DNA from: Cryptomeria japonica | Lineage: Eukaryota; Streptophyta; Pinopsida; Cupressales; Cupressaceae | Length of the DNA: 64,000 bases | NCBI RefSeq assembly: GCF_030272615.1 | Contig: NC_081412.1 | Span: forward strand, 99,695,796 to 99,759,795 | Direction: 5' to 3' | Shown: positions 55,414 through 64,000 of the stretch, in pieces | How positions within the stretch are numbered: position 1 is the stretch's first letter | How the letters are laid out: every line of letters begins with the position of its first letter | The notes under the pieces: model-generated | The model's database searches: none | Told to the model about the DNA's origin: nothing | Seen by the model: the letters and a program-made list of their open reading frames with translations, nothing else | Translations under genes and position numbers: made by a program

Positions 55414-55631
55414 AATGCGTTGTGCTATCATCTAAGACTCATGAATGTGTCCTCAGATAGAAAGTTAGTGGAGGGCGTCATGAAGCCTTTGTGATGCATT
55501 CAGTGTTATTTGTAGTGTACTCGACAACCTTAGGCTTTGTACTCATCTAGAGTGGAGAGATATATTAGTGAGTCCCTGAGAGGTTGTTATTTGCCTATCA
55601 ATGTGATTCATTTTCGCCTCTCTACAGGGTG

Positions 55632-57270
55632 AAAGAAAGAAAGAGATTATCCCCTGTCAAATGGGAGACTATTTGAAAAATTAAGCCTCTTGAGGGCATA
55701 GGGTTAAGGAAATTATAACCTTTCAATAAATCTTTGCTTGCTAAGATTGGATTGAACCTAATATCCAAAGAAAATGTCTAGACAAGGATTTCACAAGACA
55801 AATACCTTAGGGGTTTGGATATACTCCCCCCCTTGCTTCCTAAAGGATTAGTGATTTAGAATAATATCTCAAGTAATAAAATAATCCTTATTCAATGTAT
55901 CAAATGGTGTGTTAGAAATGGGTTAAGGATCAAATTTTGGGAGGATGTCTAGATTTTCAATGCTTCTCTTAACTCCATACCCTTGTTTATGGATTTCATG
56001 GGCCCTCTTTCCATACATTTTAGCATTAGAATATTTTGTTATATTGATTGGAGTGAGAGACAACCTAGGTGGAAGGCTTTTCTTTGCACTTCTTAATGAG
56101 CAAGGAGATCAAAGATCAATTTGTTTTATTTCATGGAGAATGTTGTTTCTCCGATCTCTACAAAACTGATGAAGCTATTTTGAGCCCAAATACCCCAAGA
56201 ATTTATTTTGTTTCCTCAACCTATTATATTTTAGAGTACAATCCTAGAAGACCAAACTTTAGGTAGAACATGATATGGGATATAAATATCACTCCTAAAG
56301 TTACCCATTTATGTGGACAACCAATTACAACAAGATTTTGAATACAAACAATCTTGTCAAAAGGGGTCTCAACTTGGTTAATAGGCATATGTTATGCTGC
56401 AAGGAAGAGGTGTCCGTGGATCATCTTATTTTGCATTGTACATTAATGAAGAAGGTTCTGGATAAGGTGTTGTCTTCTCTCCAAACCAACCTGGTTTTTT
56501 CAGGGACCACAAGGAGATTTTTTGAAATGTGGAGGGACAATTCTCCCTCCAAACACCCTATTTCAAAGGAACTTTGGAACCAAATCCCCATTATTTGCAT
56601 GAGGTATTTGGAAGGAGAAGAACAATAGGATATTTAAGGAGGATTATAAGAACAACAAAGAGGTTGAGAAAATCATAAAGAATATGGTAACATAAAATAT
56701 TAATCATAGGAAACCCCAAAAATATTTCCAACCAGCTACCTACCTTAAATTATATGTCAGGTTGAAATCGGGAATTACTTGTTGTATGAACAAAATAAAA
56801 TTTGATAAGAAATTTATCAGACATCATATTAAATGGAGAAAACCTAAAAAATGAATGGGTTAAGCTAACTTTGATAGATGGAACAAAGGAAATTATAGAA
56901 TGGCATCTAGTAAAGGTATAATATGTGATGACAGGGGAAGAATGATAGAGGATTATGCAAAAAAAGTTGGGACCAAGACCAATAATGAGGCAAAGGTAAT
57001 TTTTCTATGGTGGCATGTGAAGAGGATTATCATGGAAGGATTCCAAAAAGTCATTATTGAAGGTAATTTCAAAATTGTGATGGACCTTATAAACTTAGTG
57101 ATGTCCCCCCCATTAAAAGTAAGAAATTTCATTGAAGATAACACATATTATAACTCTCATACCATGTTGGTAAGTTAAACATAACTATAGAGAATAGAAC
57201 AAGCTAGCAAATTCCTTGGTAAATGAAGGCCTTAAATTTGATGAATGAAACTAGTTAGGAAATGGTAGGG
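55632..57270 (+). pseudogene. LINE ORF2, C-terminal part: post-RT region, zf-RVT, RNase H
   Basis: The frame resumes right after the second GGGTG with a basic run and the KWE-type motif that follows the reverse transcriptase in plant LINEs. LEGIGLRKL and FNKSLLAK-like stretches follow, with stops. 56311-56628 holds the zinc-binding region (HMLCCKEEVSVDHLILHCTL). 56900-57178 is an RNase H-like domain: GIICDDRGRMIEDYAKKVG, TNNEAKVIFLWWHVK, VIIEGNFKIVMDLIN. A last YRE-NKLAN-LVNEG stretch lies at about 57183-57245. Breaks between the pieces make the ORF dead. Confidence 0.85.
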
Positions 57271-57573
57271 ATATTGCCCTTGCAATCAAGAATATTTTGA
57301 TCAATGATAGATAAGATAAGCAAAATTTATTAATCATGTAAGGAATTAATTAAATTTAAACTATTTAAGGTGCTATTATTTGATTCATCATGATGCATAG
57401 TAGGTTGATGCATTATAACAAGGATAGGACCACCTAGTCAAGCAAGATGCAAATGATGGGAAGTGACTAAAAGCACGTGAGGACTCAAGGAGGGAGGAAT
57501 AATCATAAATATTTAGGTGCTATATATTATCTCCTTGGTGATTCCATGAGATTTATTAACTTTCATAAGAGGT

Positions 57574-58450
57574 GAGTGTACAAATTCCCCTTCAATATGA
57601 CCTTTCCTAATTTGCATAACATTAATGGAAATAAAAAATATGTAAGCTGAAAGATAGTATAGATTTCTTACTATCTTTCTCACGTGGCAAGGGCAAATAT
57701 GCCTCTATTGCTTTATCTATTTAATATTGAAATCCTTCTAGAATGATGCACTAAAAGTTTTTTTTGTCTCTCTCTTCTAAGGTATTAGGTGTTTTCTAGT
57801 GTTCACATCTGATAATTATAGAGGACCAATCATCTCGGGTAGAGACTGCATGTGGAACCAACATCATTTTTTTTTGTTGAAGAAGAATATTGAGTTGTGG
57901 GAGATGTTTAAGATAAGAGGGATTACCCATTTATTTAAAGTCGTGAAAGGGAGGGACAAATAATTATCATCATAATTTATGAATAGTTGGAACATTGATA
58001 TAGTTAACAGGAGTGTACAAATTCCCCTTCAATATGATCTTTCCTAATTTGCATAACATTAATGGAAATAAAAAAAAATATGTAAGTTGAAAGATAGTAT
58101 AGATTTCTTACTATCTTTCTCATGTGGCAAGTAAAAAGATGCTTGTGTTGCTTTATCTATTTAATATTGAAATCCTTCCAGAAATATGTACTAAAAGTTT
58201 GTTTTGTCTCTCTTCTAGGTATCAAGTTTTTTCAGGTATCCGCATTTGATAATTGTAGAGGAGCAGTTATGGATGATTAGATACCGCATGTGGAACCCAC
58301 ATCCTTTTTTTTTTGAAGAAAAACATTGAGTTGTGGGAGATATTTAAGACAAGAGGGATTACCGATTTCTTTAAGGTCATGAAAGGGAAGGATGAAGAAT
58401 TATCATCGTAATTTATGAACAACTGGAAGAATGACATAGTTAAAGTGGGT
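57574..58450 (+). repeat. 437-bp tandem duplication
   Basis: 57574-58010 and 58011 to about 58447 are collinear from gagtgtacaaattccccttc to the tatagttaa region. They share ggcatcaagtt-like, gcatgtggaac and gagttgtgggaga stretches. The copies differ at perhaps one base in ten, so the event is fairly old. Confidence 0.85.
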
Positions 58451-58620
58451 AGTATTAATATGGCATCTGAGAAGCTAATTGTGTAGGTGATAGGGTTTCA
58501 AATTTGTGAAGAAGAAAAGATTCCCTTCTTGAGCCAAAAGCATGCTTATGAAGATTACATCACCATGTTTCTAGAGAAAGGGGAAAATTGAAACAACACC
58601 AAAATAAATTCAATGGGGAT
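57850..58620 (+). pseudogene. Retrotransposon gag-like or plant-transposon-protein fragment, in two copies
   Basis: Both tandem copies encode the pattern ELWE(M/I)FK(I/T)RGIT followed by (H/D)(L/F)FKV(V/M)KG(R/K)D and a W-containing helix (about 57890-57980 and 58326-58440). The second copy continues with an IPFLSQKHAYEDYITMF region up to about 58600. The pattern resembles accessory or gag-like proteins of plant LTR elements as I remember them. Exact family unknown. Interrupted by stops. Confidence 0.45.
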
Positions 58621-60250
58621 GACCAACCTCCTCCCTAAGGGATCATTATCTACCACTTGATCAAATTGTAGTGTCATAAACTATATGATACTTAGACAAT
58701 TTATACTCACAAAGGCCTCACTCTAATGTTCTTTCTTTCTATGCCCCAATTATGCTTTATTCTACTCACACCAATGTTAAATTTGTGATTCTCATTCTCT
58801 TCTCTAACTCTTGGACCTTGATTTCAACCTAGATGGATTGAACTAGGGTGCTAAGTGCTATAGTCCTCCTGGAATAGGGTGTTGGTTCCATAGTCCTCCT
58901 ACACTAGGGTGATAGGTGCCATGGTCTAGACCAAAAGGGCCCATTTTTGAACCCTCTAATGGTTAGAAATTGTTGAGCAGGAAATGATTTTTGAAGTTGG
59001 CCTTCTTTATAATTTTCAAAGTATTTCATGAGGATGGGTATAAAACCAAGTTTGATACCCTCATTTGAAACATCTCTCATCAAGGAAATTTACTCCACTA
59101 TTCAAATTGAAGTGAGAAATCAATCACACATCATTAGAGTAGTGAAGGAGAGGTCAATTATTTAGAATTCAAGCATTCAAGATGACATCCATGATCAAGT
59201 TCTTATGAAGACATCCATGCATCCCTACATGAAAACATCAATTTTTTTATGAAGACTTCAATAAAAATGAGATTCATAAAGAAGGTATAACATTTCAATT
59301 AAACATTTCATTTTTAGATCTAACCTCTGTCTCATAAGGGCACACTCTCTTTTCCATTTTATTCATCATAGGGTAAATTCCAAACTAAAGGTTTGAACTT
59401 GGAAAACCTCTATTATCCCAGTAACATTTTCCCTCTATTGTGTGTACAAGTGAAAGGTTTAGAAGAGAATAAATACATATCCAAAAAGTATAGATTGTGA
59501 CAAATTGAACGAGATTTTGAAGAACCAAAAAGCCATAAACATTGGAAATCGAAAAAAAATGTCCAACACTTATATAACAAAATTTAAAGAGGATATTGTG
59601 AGCAAAATTTTGACCCTAAAGTTTTTTCTAATATCCACATCTGATACCTTCAATACTAGGTTGCCTAGCCCCATAGTCTAATATTTTCGAGCTCAAACTT
59701 TAGATAAAGTTTCTTCTCTACTTCCCATTTCTAGATACGTGTTTGATTTTGCATCATTAGTCATAGTTCTTGCATTTAATCATCTCATATCTAGAGTATG
59801 TACACCAAGATGGCGAACAAAAAGTGGCCACTAGCAAAAAAAAATGCCTAAAACAGATGAAACGTGTGTGTTTTTTTGATAAATTCAAAAATCGTGTTGG
59901 TGTTAAGGCTCAAAAAATCCATGCTAGAATATGTACATGTTCTTTGAATTAAAAACATGTACATGTTATTTAAAATAAAAACACGTATTTTCTTTTTTAA
60001 GAAAAAACGTGCATGCATTATAATGCATACATGTTATGGTTAGCAAGGAAAGACCTACACATTTTTCTTACATTAAGCTAGAAAAGGAACATGGCCTTAG
60101 ATACTAATTCCTTTGGCCTTCCCTTAGTTTTTTAAAATCAAGATCCTTTGAGATATATTTTACGTATATAACTCTCTTCATCTCACTCTCTCCTCTCTCC
60201 CCAAGCTCTAGATCTTATAGTCAAGATACTTTGAGAGTACAAATAGATGG
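58621..60250. other. No gene recognised; degenerate LTR-like and AT-rich DNA
   Basis: Around 58640-59000 the text resembles a decayed LTR (gtgtcataaa..., caaaagggcccattttt). It contains three degenerate repeats of about 33 bp (58845-58935) built on actagggtg(c/a)taggtgccatagtcctcct. 59000-60250 holds nothing I can support. A 16-bp perfect palindrome, atgcattataatgcat, is at 60013-60028. Confidence 0.5.
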
Positions 60251-61211
60251 TGTAGACACTGAAAAATGTCTTTTTCATCATGTACTAATTATTCATCCTA
60301 ATTAATTAAGTAATTCTTTAATTCTTTAATTAAGTCAATTATTCTTCTAAACTGATTATTTAATTAAGTTAATTATTCTTCTAAACTGACTCAATTATCA
60401 TTCTTCATATTATTAATTATTTAATTTCTATTTCTTAATTAATTAATCAATTAACCCTATCTCAAATATTAATTATTTAATTAATTATGATTATTTTTCT
60501 TAATTAAATAATCTTTATTATTTAATTAATCTCAATTTTAATGTTTAAATAATTTTATTTAAATTAATTAATTTATTCCTCCAAATTCCCTAATTTCGAA
60601 TTTCATTTCATTTCATTTAATTTCATCTAATTCCAAATCATCAAATTCACATTTCACCAAATTTGAATTTTACTTAATTTCATGTGTATTTCAACATTCA
60701 AAAGTCCAAATTCAAATCCAAATTGAAAATGGAAATCATATTCAATTCCAAAATCCTACAACACATGTTGAAATCATAACTGATTGATCAAATTAGTTGA
60801 CTAATCAGTTAACTCTTCAATCACCCCTTTTCACTCCAAATCACCTTTTCTGACTGATCAATCAATCCACTTATCTCTCCAATCAATTCAGTCTTCTAAT
60901 TCATCTATTCAATCAACTAGCTAGTCTATTCAGTCTACTGGTTAATCAATTGAGTTCACTCTCCAATCAATCCTGTTAACAGACCAATCTATTTAGGTAA
61001 CAAATTAATCATGACTAGTTCATTCATCAATCTAAATCAGTTGACTATCAATTAGGACTTGAGTTCAAATCCTCACCTCTTCTATGTTGAAAATCTATAT
61101 AAACAACATCATTTTCACAAATTAGTCTAGAATCACAATCTTCAAAATAATTGTCTATCTTATGCAGGAATTTCAGTGCAATACCTGAGAGCCAATCAAC
61201 TAATTATGGAG
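60251..61211 (+). mobile_element. Probable gypsy-type LTR, 5' part, interrupted by a copia element
   Basis: It starts TGTAGACACTG, like the gypsy LTR at 25151 (TGTAGACAC, minus), and is similarly full of ttaattaa words. It has a TATA candidate, ctatataaac, at about 61095-61104, in the expected place for the U3/R boundary. It is cut at 61211/61212 by the copia LTR, and the remainder would lie beyond the window. Confidence 0.55.
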
Positions 61212-62866
61212 TGTTAGTCCCAACCGGTGTTGAGAGGGGAGGGGTGAATCAACACTTGATCAATTTTTCACAATAAATTTTTTTTAACTCTAATCTGCAC
61301 TTATCTAATATTCATCAATATACTTAATCACTGAAGTAAAATATGCAAGCATGAGAAGTTGACAGTGACCAAGATTTATCTCATGGAAACCCAAATGGGA
61401 GAAAACCACGGTGTGAGTAGGAACTCACAAAATTTGTACTCTTCTGGAGTACGCCCTATGATGAGCCATCCCTGTTAGGAGATTACAAAGACACTGTTAG
61501 GTGTCACCTGTTTAAGGGATTTTGTTTAAGGCTAGTTAGTGCCTTTACCCTGTTAAAGGTAGCCTGATTAAAGGACTTAAGAACATCAATTACGATATCA
61601 CTTGGTTAAGGGACCTGTTAAAGTCCACCCGATTAAGGGATTTAAGTTGCAATGGTTAGAAAGAAACAATTGGATGATCTATTGATAGCTTGATCAAATC
61701 TCAATATGAATCACACTCTATCCACACCAGTTGTGTCTGCTCTACACAACACCGATTTTATTCTTCCACCTTCGGCTTTTCACTCAGCTAGTCCTCTGTC
61801 CCTCCACTTTGCACTCTGTCGATCCTCTGACCTTCGGCTCTACACTTTGCCGGTTCTTTGTCTCTCGGCTCTGCACTCTGCCGGTCTACCTCAAACACCC
61901 TCTACTCTGCTAAATCCTTTTAACACTACCTCTCTCTCTGCTCTTCACTTTGGATTGCCTTCAACAAGATCTGCTTATTGCAAATTTCACGATCAAATCT
62001 TTCTGAATGAACTCAAAAACATTTTATACATTTTTTGCCGACACTTTCAGGCGTTCCCTCCATCAAAGCAATCATGGATTTCAGAAGATTTCAAATTTAA
62101 AATCTCCCACTCTTTCTCTGCGTGCCTTTCAACAATTACATCAAGTGTTCAACAAATTCTGCCATTACATCTCCCAAAGATAGTAACTTCTGGGTTGTGT
62201 TCAATCAATTAAGTGTGAACCAGAAAATCCGCAGGTAATCATGCTTGACTGCATGATAATTGAAGTTGACCTTACCAACATGTGATTTAGCATAGACACA
62301 ATCTCACCAACTCATCTTTTGCCACCACAAATGAATAACCGATCACCACTTTGAGATTAATGATGATCACCTGTCTTCCTTCTGTCATACCACTGTACCG
62401 GTATGCCACTGCACTTCTATATTACTGGTTCATCCTTTGATTGCCGGTTTGTTGTGCTAGCATCAAGTCTCTTCCCCTGTTTACCAATGAGGTTCTGGTA
62501 TGCATACAAATTCAAGTTTTCTTGCCTGAGTCACCTTTTGTGAGTTCATCATCATTAGTGTGATCGATCTTCCTGAATGACAGACCAGTTGGCTTAGTCT
62601 ATCTTTCCTTGAGCTGATTGAACTTTTGGTCATTTGTTACAAATGCTATTTCCATTTATTTGTAATTCATCACCTTTTCTTACTGAGAAAATATCACTCT
62701 ACTGATACCACTACACCGGTTAGTGTTAGACATCAATGACAAATCTTAGTGATACCACTACATCGGTTAGTGTCATCACCGGTTAGTGTTAGGTATCAAT
62801 GAAAAATCTTAGCACATATATCAATTCTCTGGATTGACTGGTTTTGTCAATGCCAACAATCCAACA
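61212..62866 (-). mobile_element. 3' LTR of the copia element, 1655 bp
   Basis: The ends are TGTTGGATTG...GGGACTAACA on the minus strand. Near the U3 end (62700-62815) a unit with ccggttagtgtta(g)acatcaatga and gataccactaca is repeated. The 168-codon plus ORF at 61706-62212 is antisense through the ccgaca/gccga repeats, and its Ser/Leu/Pro-rich product is probably meaningless. Confidence 0.85.
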
Positions 62867-63127
62867 ATCTCTCCCTTTGGCATTGATGGCAAACACTTCA
62901 GAATCTGTCTAATAAGTTGCATGTTCTTCTTCTTCCTTCATCTCTGTATCGGTCTGGTCATTACTTCTACCCTGAGTAATGAATATCTCCCCCTATCACT
63001 GGTAATACTCTGATACAACAACTTCAACTTAGTCACTACTTACCAATGCTCAAACATTATAATCATATCTTTCCCTTTGACAACAATGTCAAAGATTCAT
63101 TTCAGTATACTTACAAGACTGCTCCCC

Positions 63128-64000
63128 CTAACCGGAGTAGTCCACACTTATCAATCTAGTCTTAGAAGAAAAACTTGAAATCATACCGGATTGATGTAGA
63201 GCCCTTTTTGCGTACTTTACTGCATGTAGGGGCATAACCCCCAACTTACCTCTGAGATAGTCAAAGGTGTCTTTCTTTAGTGGCTTGGTGAAGATATCAG
63301 CCACTTGCTCTTTTGTTGGTATATATTCCAACATCACTTCCTTTTCTTGAACTTGTTCCCTTAGATAGTGATATTTGATGGCTATATGCTTCGTTTTGGA
63401 GTGCATCATCGGATTCTTAGATATGTCAATGGCACTGGTGTTGTCATAATGAATCACTACCGGTCCAGTCACTTTTTCTTGGATATCTTCCAACAGTTGC
63501 TTGATCCAAACTATCCATGTGCAGTTGATTGCAACATCTACATACTTAGCCTCAGTTGTGGATTGAGATATGCAGTTTTGTTTCTTGCTTGTCCAAGATA
63601 CAATCCTATCTCCGAGAAAGAATGCACCTCCACTAGTGCTCTTTCTGTCATCAATGTTCCCTGCCCAATCTGAATCAGTGAAGACACTTAAGCCGAAGTC
63701 TCCCTTATGTGGATACCAGAGACCATATTCACCAGTCCCCTTGAGGTATCTAAATATTCTTTTGACTGCTACCATATGAGTCTCTTTTAGATTTACAAAT
63801 AATCTGGCAACCAAGCCAACAACTTGTGCTATGTCCAGTCTACTATGTATTGCATATTGTAACTTACCAATCATGGACCGGTAAAGTGTCTTATTCACTT
63901 CTTCAGCCTCATCATATTTAAAGAGCTTGCAACCTATAACCATTGGAGTTCCAATAGGTTTACAATCTTCCATTCCAAAAGTTTTCAGAATTTCCCTTAT
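63128..64000 (-). CDS. Ty1/copia pol, C-terminal part with RNase H (partial)
   Basis: The frame is open from the window edge to the stop at 63128-63130, about 290 codons, with no breaks. It begins in the reverse-transcriptase/RNase H connection (MEDCKPIGTPM, then YRSMIGKLQYAIHSRLDIA). The copia RNase H follows: FTDSDWAGNIDDRKSTSG near residues 94-111 of the stretch starting at 63973, then SWTSKKQNCISQSTTEAKY, the HYDNTSAIDISKN strand and HIAIKYHYLREQV, ending with KEQVADIFTKPL. The enzyme removes the RNA strand during reverse transcription. Its intact frame suggests a relatively young copy that could supply enzymes to the related pol-less element. Most of pol and gag lie outside the window. 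Confidence 0.9.
   Translation of the reverse strand: MREILKTFGMEDCKPIGTPMVIGCKLFKYDEAEEVNKTLYRSMIGKLQYAIHSRLDIAQVVGLVARLFVNLKETHMVAVKRIFRYLKGTGEYGLWYPHKGDFGLSVFTDSDWAGNIDDRKSTSGGAFFLGDRIVSWTSKKQNCISQSTTEAKYVDVAINCTWIVWIKQLLEDIQEKVTGPVVIHYDNTSAIDISKNPMMHSKTKHIAIKYHYLREQVQEKEVMLEYIPTKEQVADIFTKPLKKDTFDYLRGKLGVMPLHAVKYAKRALHQSGMISSFSSKTRLISVDYSG

Larger units (their letters stand above)
46460..55626 (+). mobile_element. Solo LTR (about 1.2 kb) interrupted by a younger element
   Basis: The outer parts 46460-47464 and 55419-55626 together make one LTR-like sequence with ends TGTAGAG...CTCTACA. It is flanked by the perfect 5-bp repeat GGGTG at 46455-46459 and 55627-55631. No internal retroelement region belongs to it, so it is a solo LTR left by LTR-LTR recombination and later invaded at 47470. 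It contains a (TC)n microsatellite. The strand assignment is arbitrary; the family (gypsy or copia) is not known. Confidence 0.8.
42160..57330 (+). mobile_element. Degenerate LINE (L1-type, DUF4283 ORF1), split by nested LTR insertions
   Basis: ORF1, the endonuclease and most of the reverse transcriptase lie at 42.2-46.46 kb. The rest of ORF2 (post-RT region, zinc-binding region, RNase H) lies at 55.63-57.27 kb. The two halves belong together: removing the solo LTR and one GGGTG target copy brings the FLWIG-type motif at 46435-46455 into the same frame as the KWE-type motif at about 55655-55670. No clear poly-A tail was identified after 57.27 kb. Stops and frameshifts are numerous. Confidence 0.85.
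61212..64000 (-). mobile_element. Ty1/copia element, 3' part, running off the window end
   Basis: On the minus strand this is pol (64000-63128), a short 3' region, a polypurine tract (ccaaagggagaga, about 62869-62881) and the 3' LTR (62866-61212). Its LTR shares with the element at 47470-55413 the end sequence, the ttaacagggtaaaggcac / gggatggctcctca / acaaattttgtgagttcct blocks and the ccgacagagtgaagagccga-like repeats, in the opposite orientation. A target duplication of tggag (61207-61211) is predicted, but the other end is outside. Confidence 0.85.

Noticed and set aside
61706-62212. 168-codon plus-strand ORF.
   Set aside because: It is antisense through an LTR, has a Ser/Leu/Pro-rich product made of the LTR's internal repeats, and shows no domain.
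1-64000. tRNA, rRNA, CRISPR or bacterial-type operon features.
   Set aside because: No cloverleaf, rRNA signature or spaced direct-repeat array was seen, and the gene structure is that of a plant nucleus.

Overview
The window looks like nuclear DNA from a seed plant with a large, repeat-filled genome, most likely a gymnosperm such as a conifer. The reasons are one multi-exon plant gene with canonical GT-AG introns standing alone in 64 kb, plant-type retrotransposon domains (chromodomain integrase, plant mobile domain, DUF4283-type LINE ORF1), heavy degeneration of nearly all element ORFs, and deep nesting. The species call is inference. No bacterial, organellar, rRNA, tRNA or CRISPR features were seen.

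The only intact cellular gene is on the minus strand at 35029-41320. It is a six-exon NRT1/PTR FAMILY (NPF/POT) transporter of about 586 residues, most like the NPF4 group. It keeps the 218-base exon usual in the family, and its first coding exon seems to be just the ATG.

Left of the gene (about 2.6-34.95 kb) is an old segmental duplication. Blocks at 2580-5577 and 7660-10240 reappear in the same order at 25152-27790 and 31912-34950, and a third partial copy sits at 10225-11273. The right-hand copy runs into the 3' flank of the NPF gene, so the left copies carry relics of that flank without the coding region. Four insertions or junction elements break up the blocks: a 5'-deleted Ty3/gypsy chromovirus (5578-7660, minus); a 5'-truncated LINE (11273-14150, minus); an 11-kb pol-less Ty3/gypsy element (14150-25151, minus) with gag on one strand and a plant-mobile-domain/coiled-coil ORF on the other; and a short LINE tail (29289-29861, plus) with a 16-bp target-site duplication (TSD).

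Right of the gene is a three-level nest. A degenerate LINE (about 42.3-57.3 kb, plus) was split by a solo LTR (46460-55626, TSD GGGTG). That LTR was split in turn by a pol-less LTR element (47470-55413, LTRs 1292 and 1343 bp) carrying a coiled-coil/zinc-knuckle gag and an intact 635-codon ORF that I do not recognise. At the right edge a Ty1/copia element with closely related LTR sequence (61212-64000, minus) carries copia RNase H, so it is a candidate autonomous partner. It sits inside another gypsy-type LTR that begins at 60251. Between the two lies a degenerate retrotransposon gag-like region with a 437-bp tandem duplication (57574-58450).

Most element ORFs carry stops and frameshifts. The exceptions are the 635-codon ORF and the partial copia pol at the right edge.
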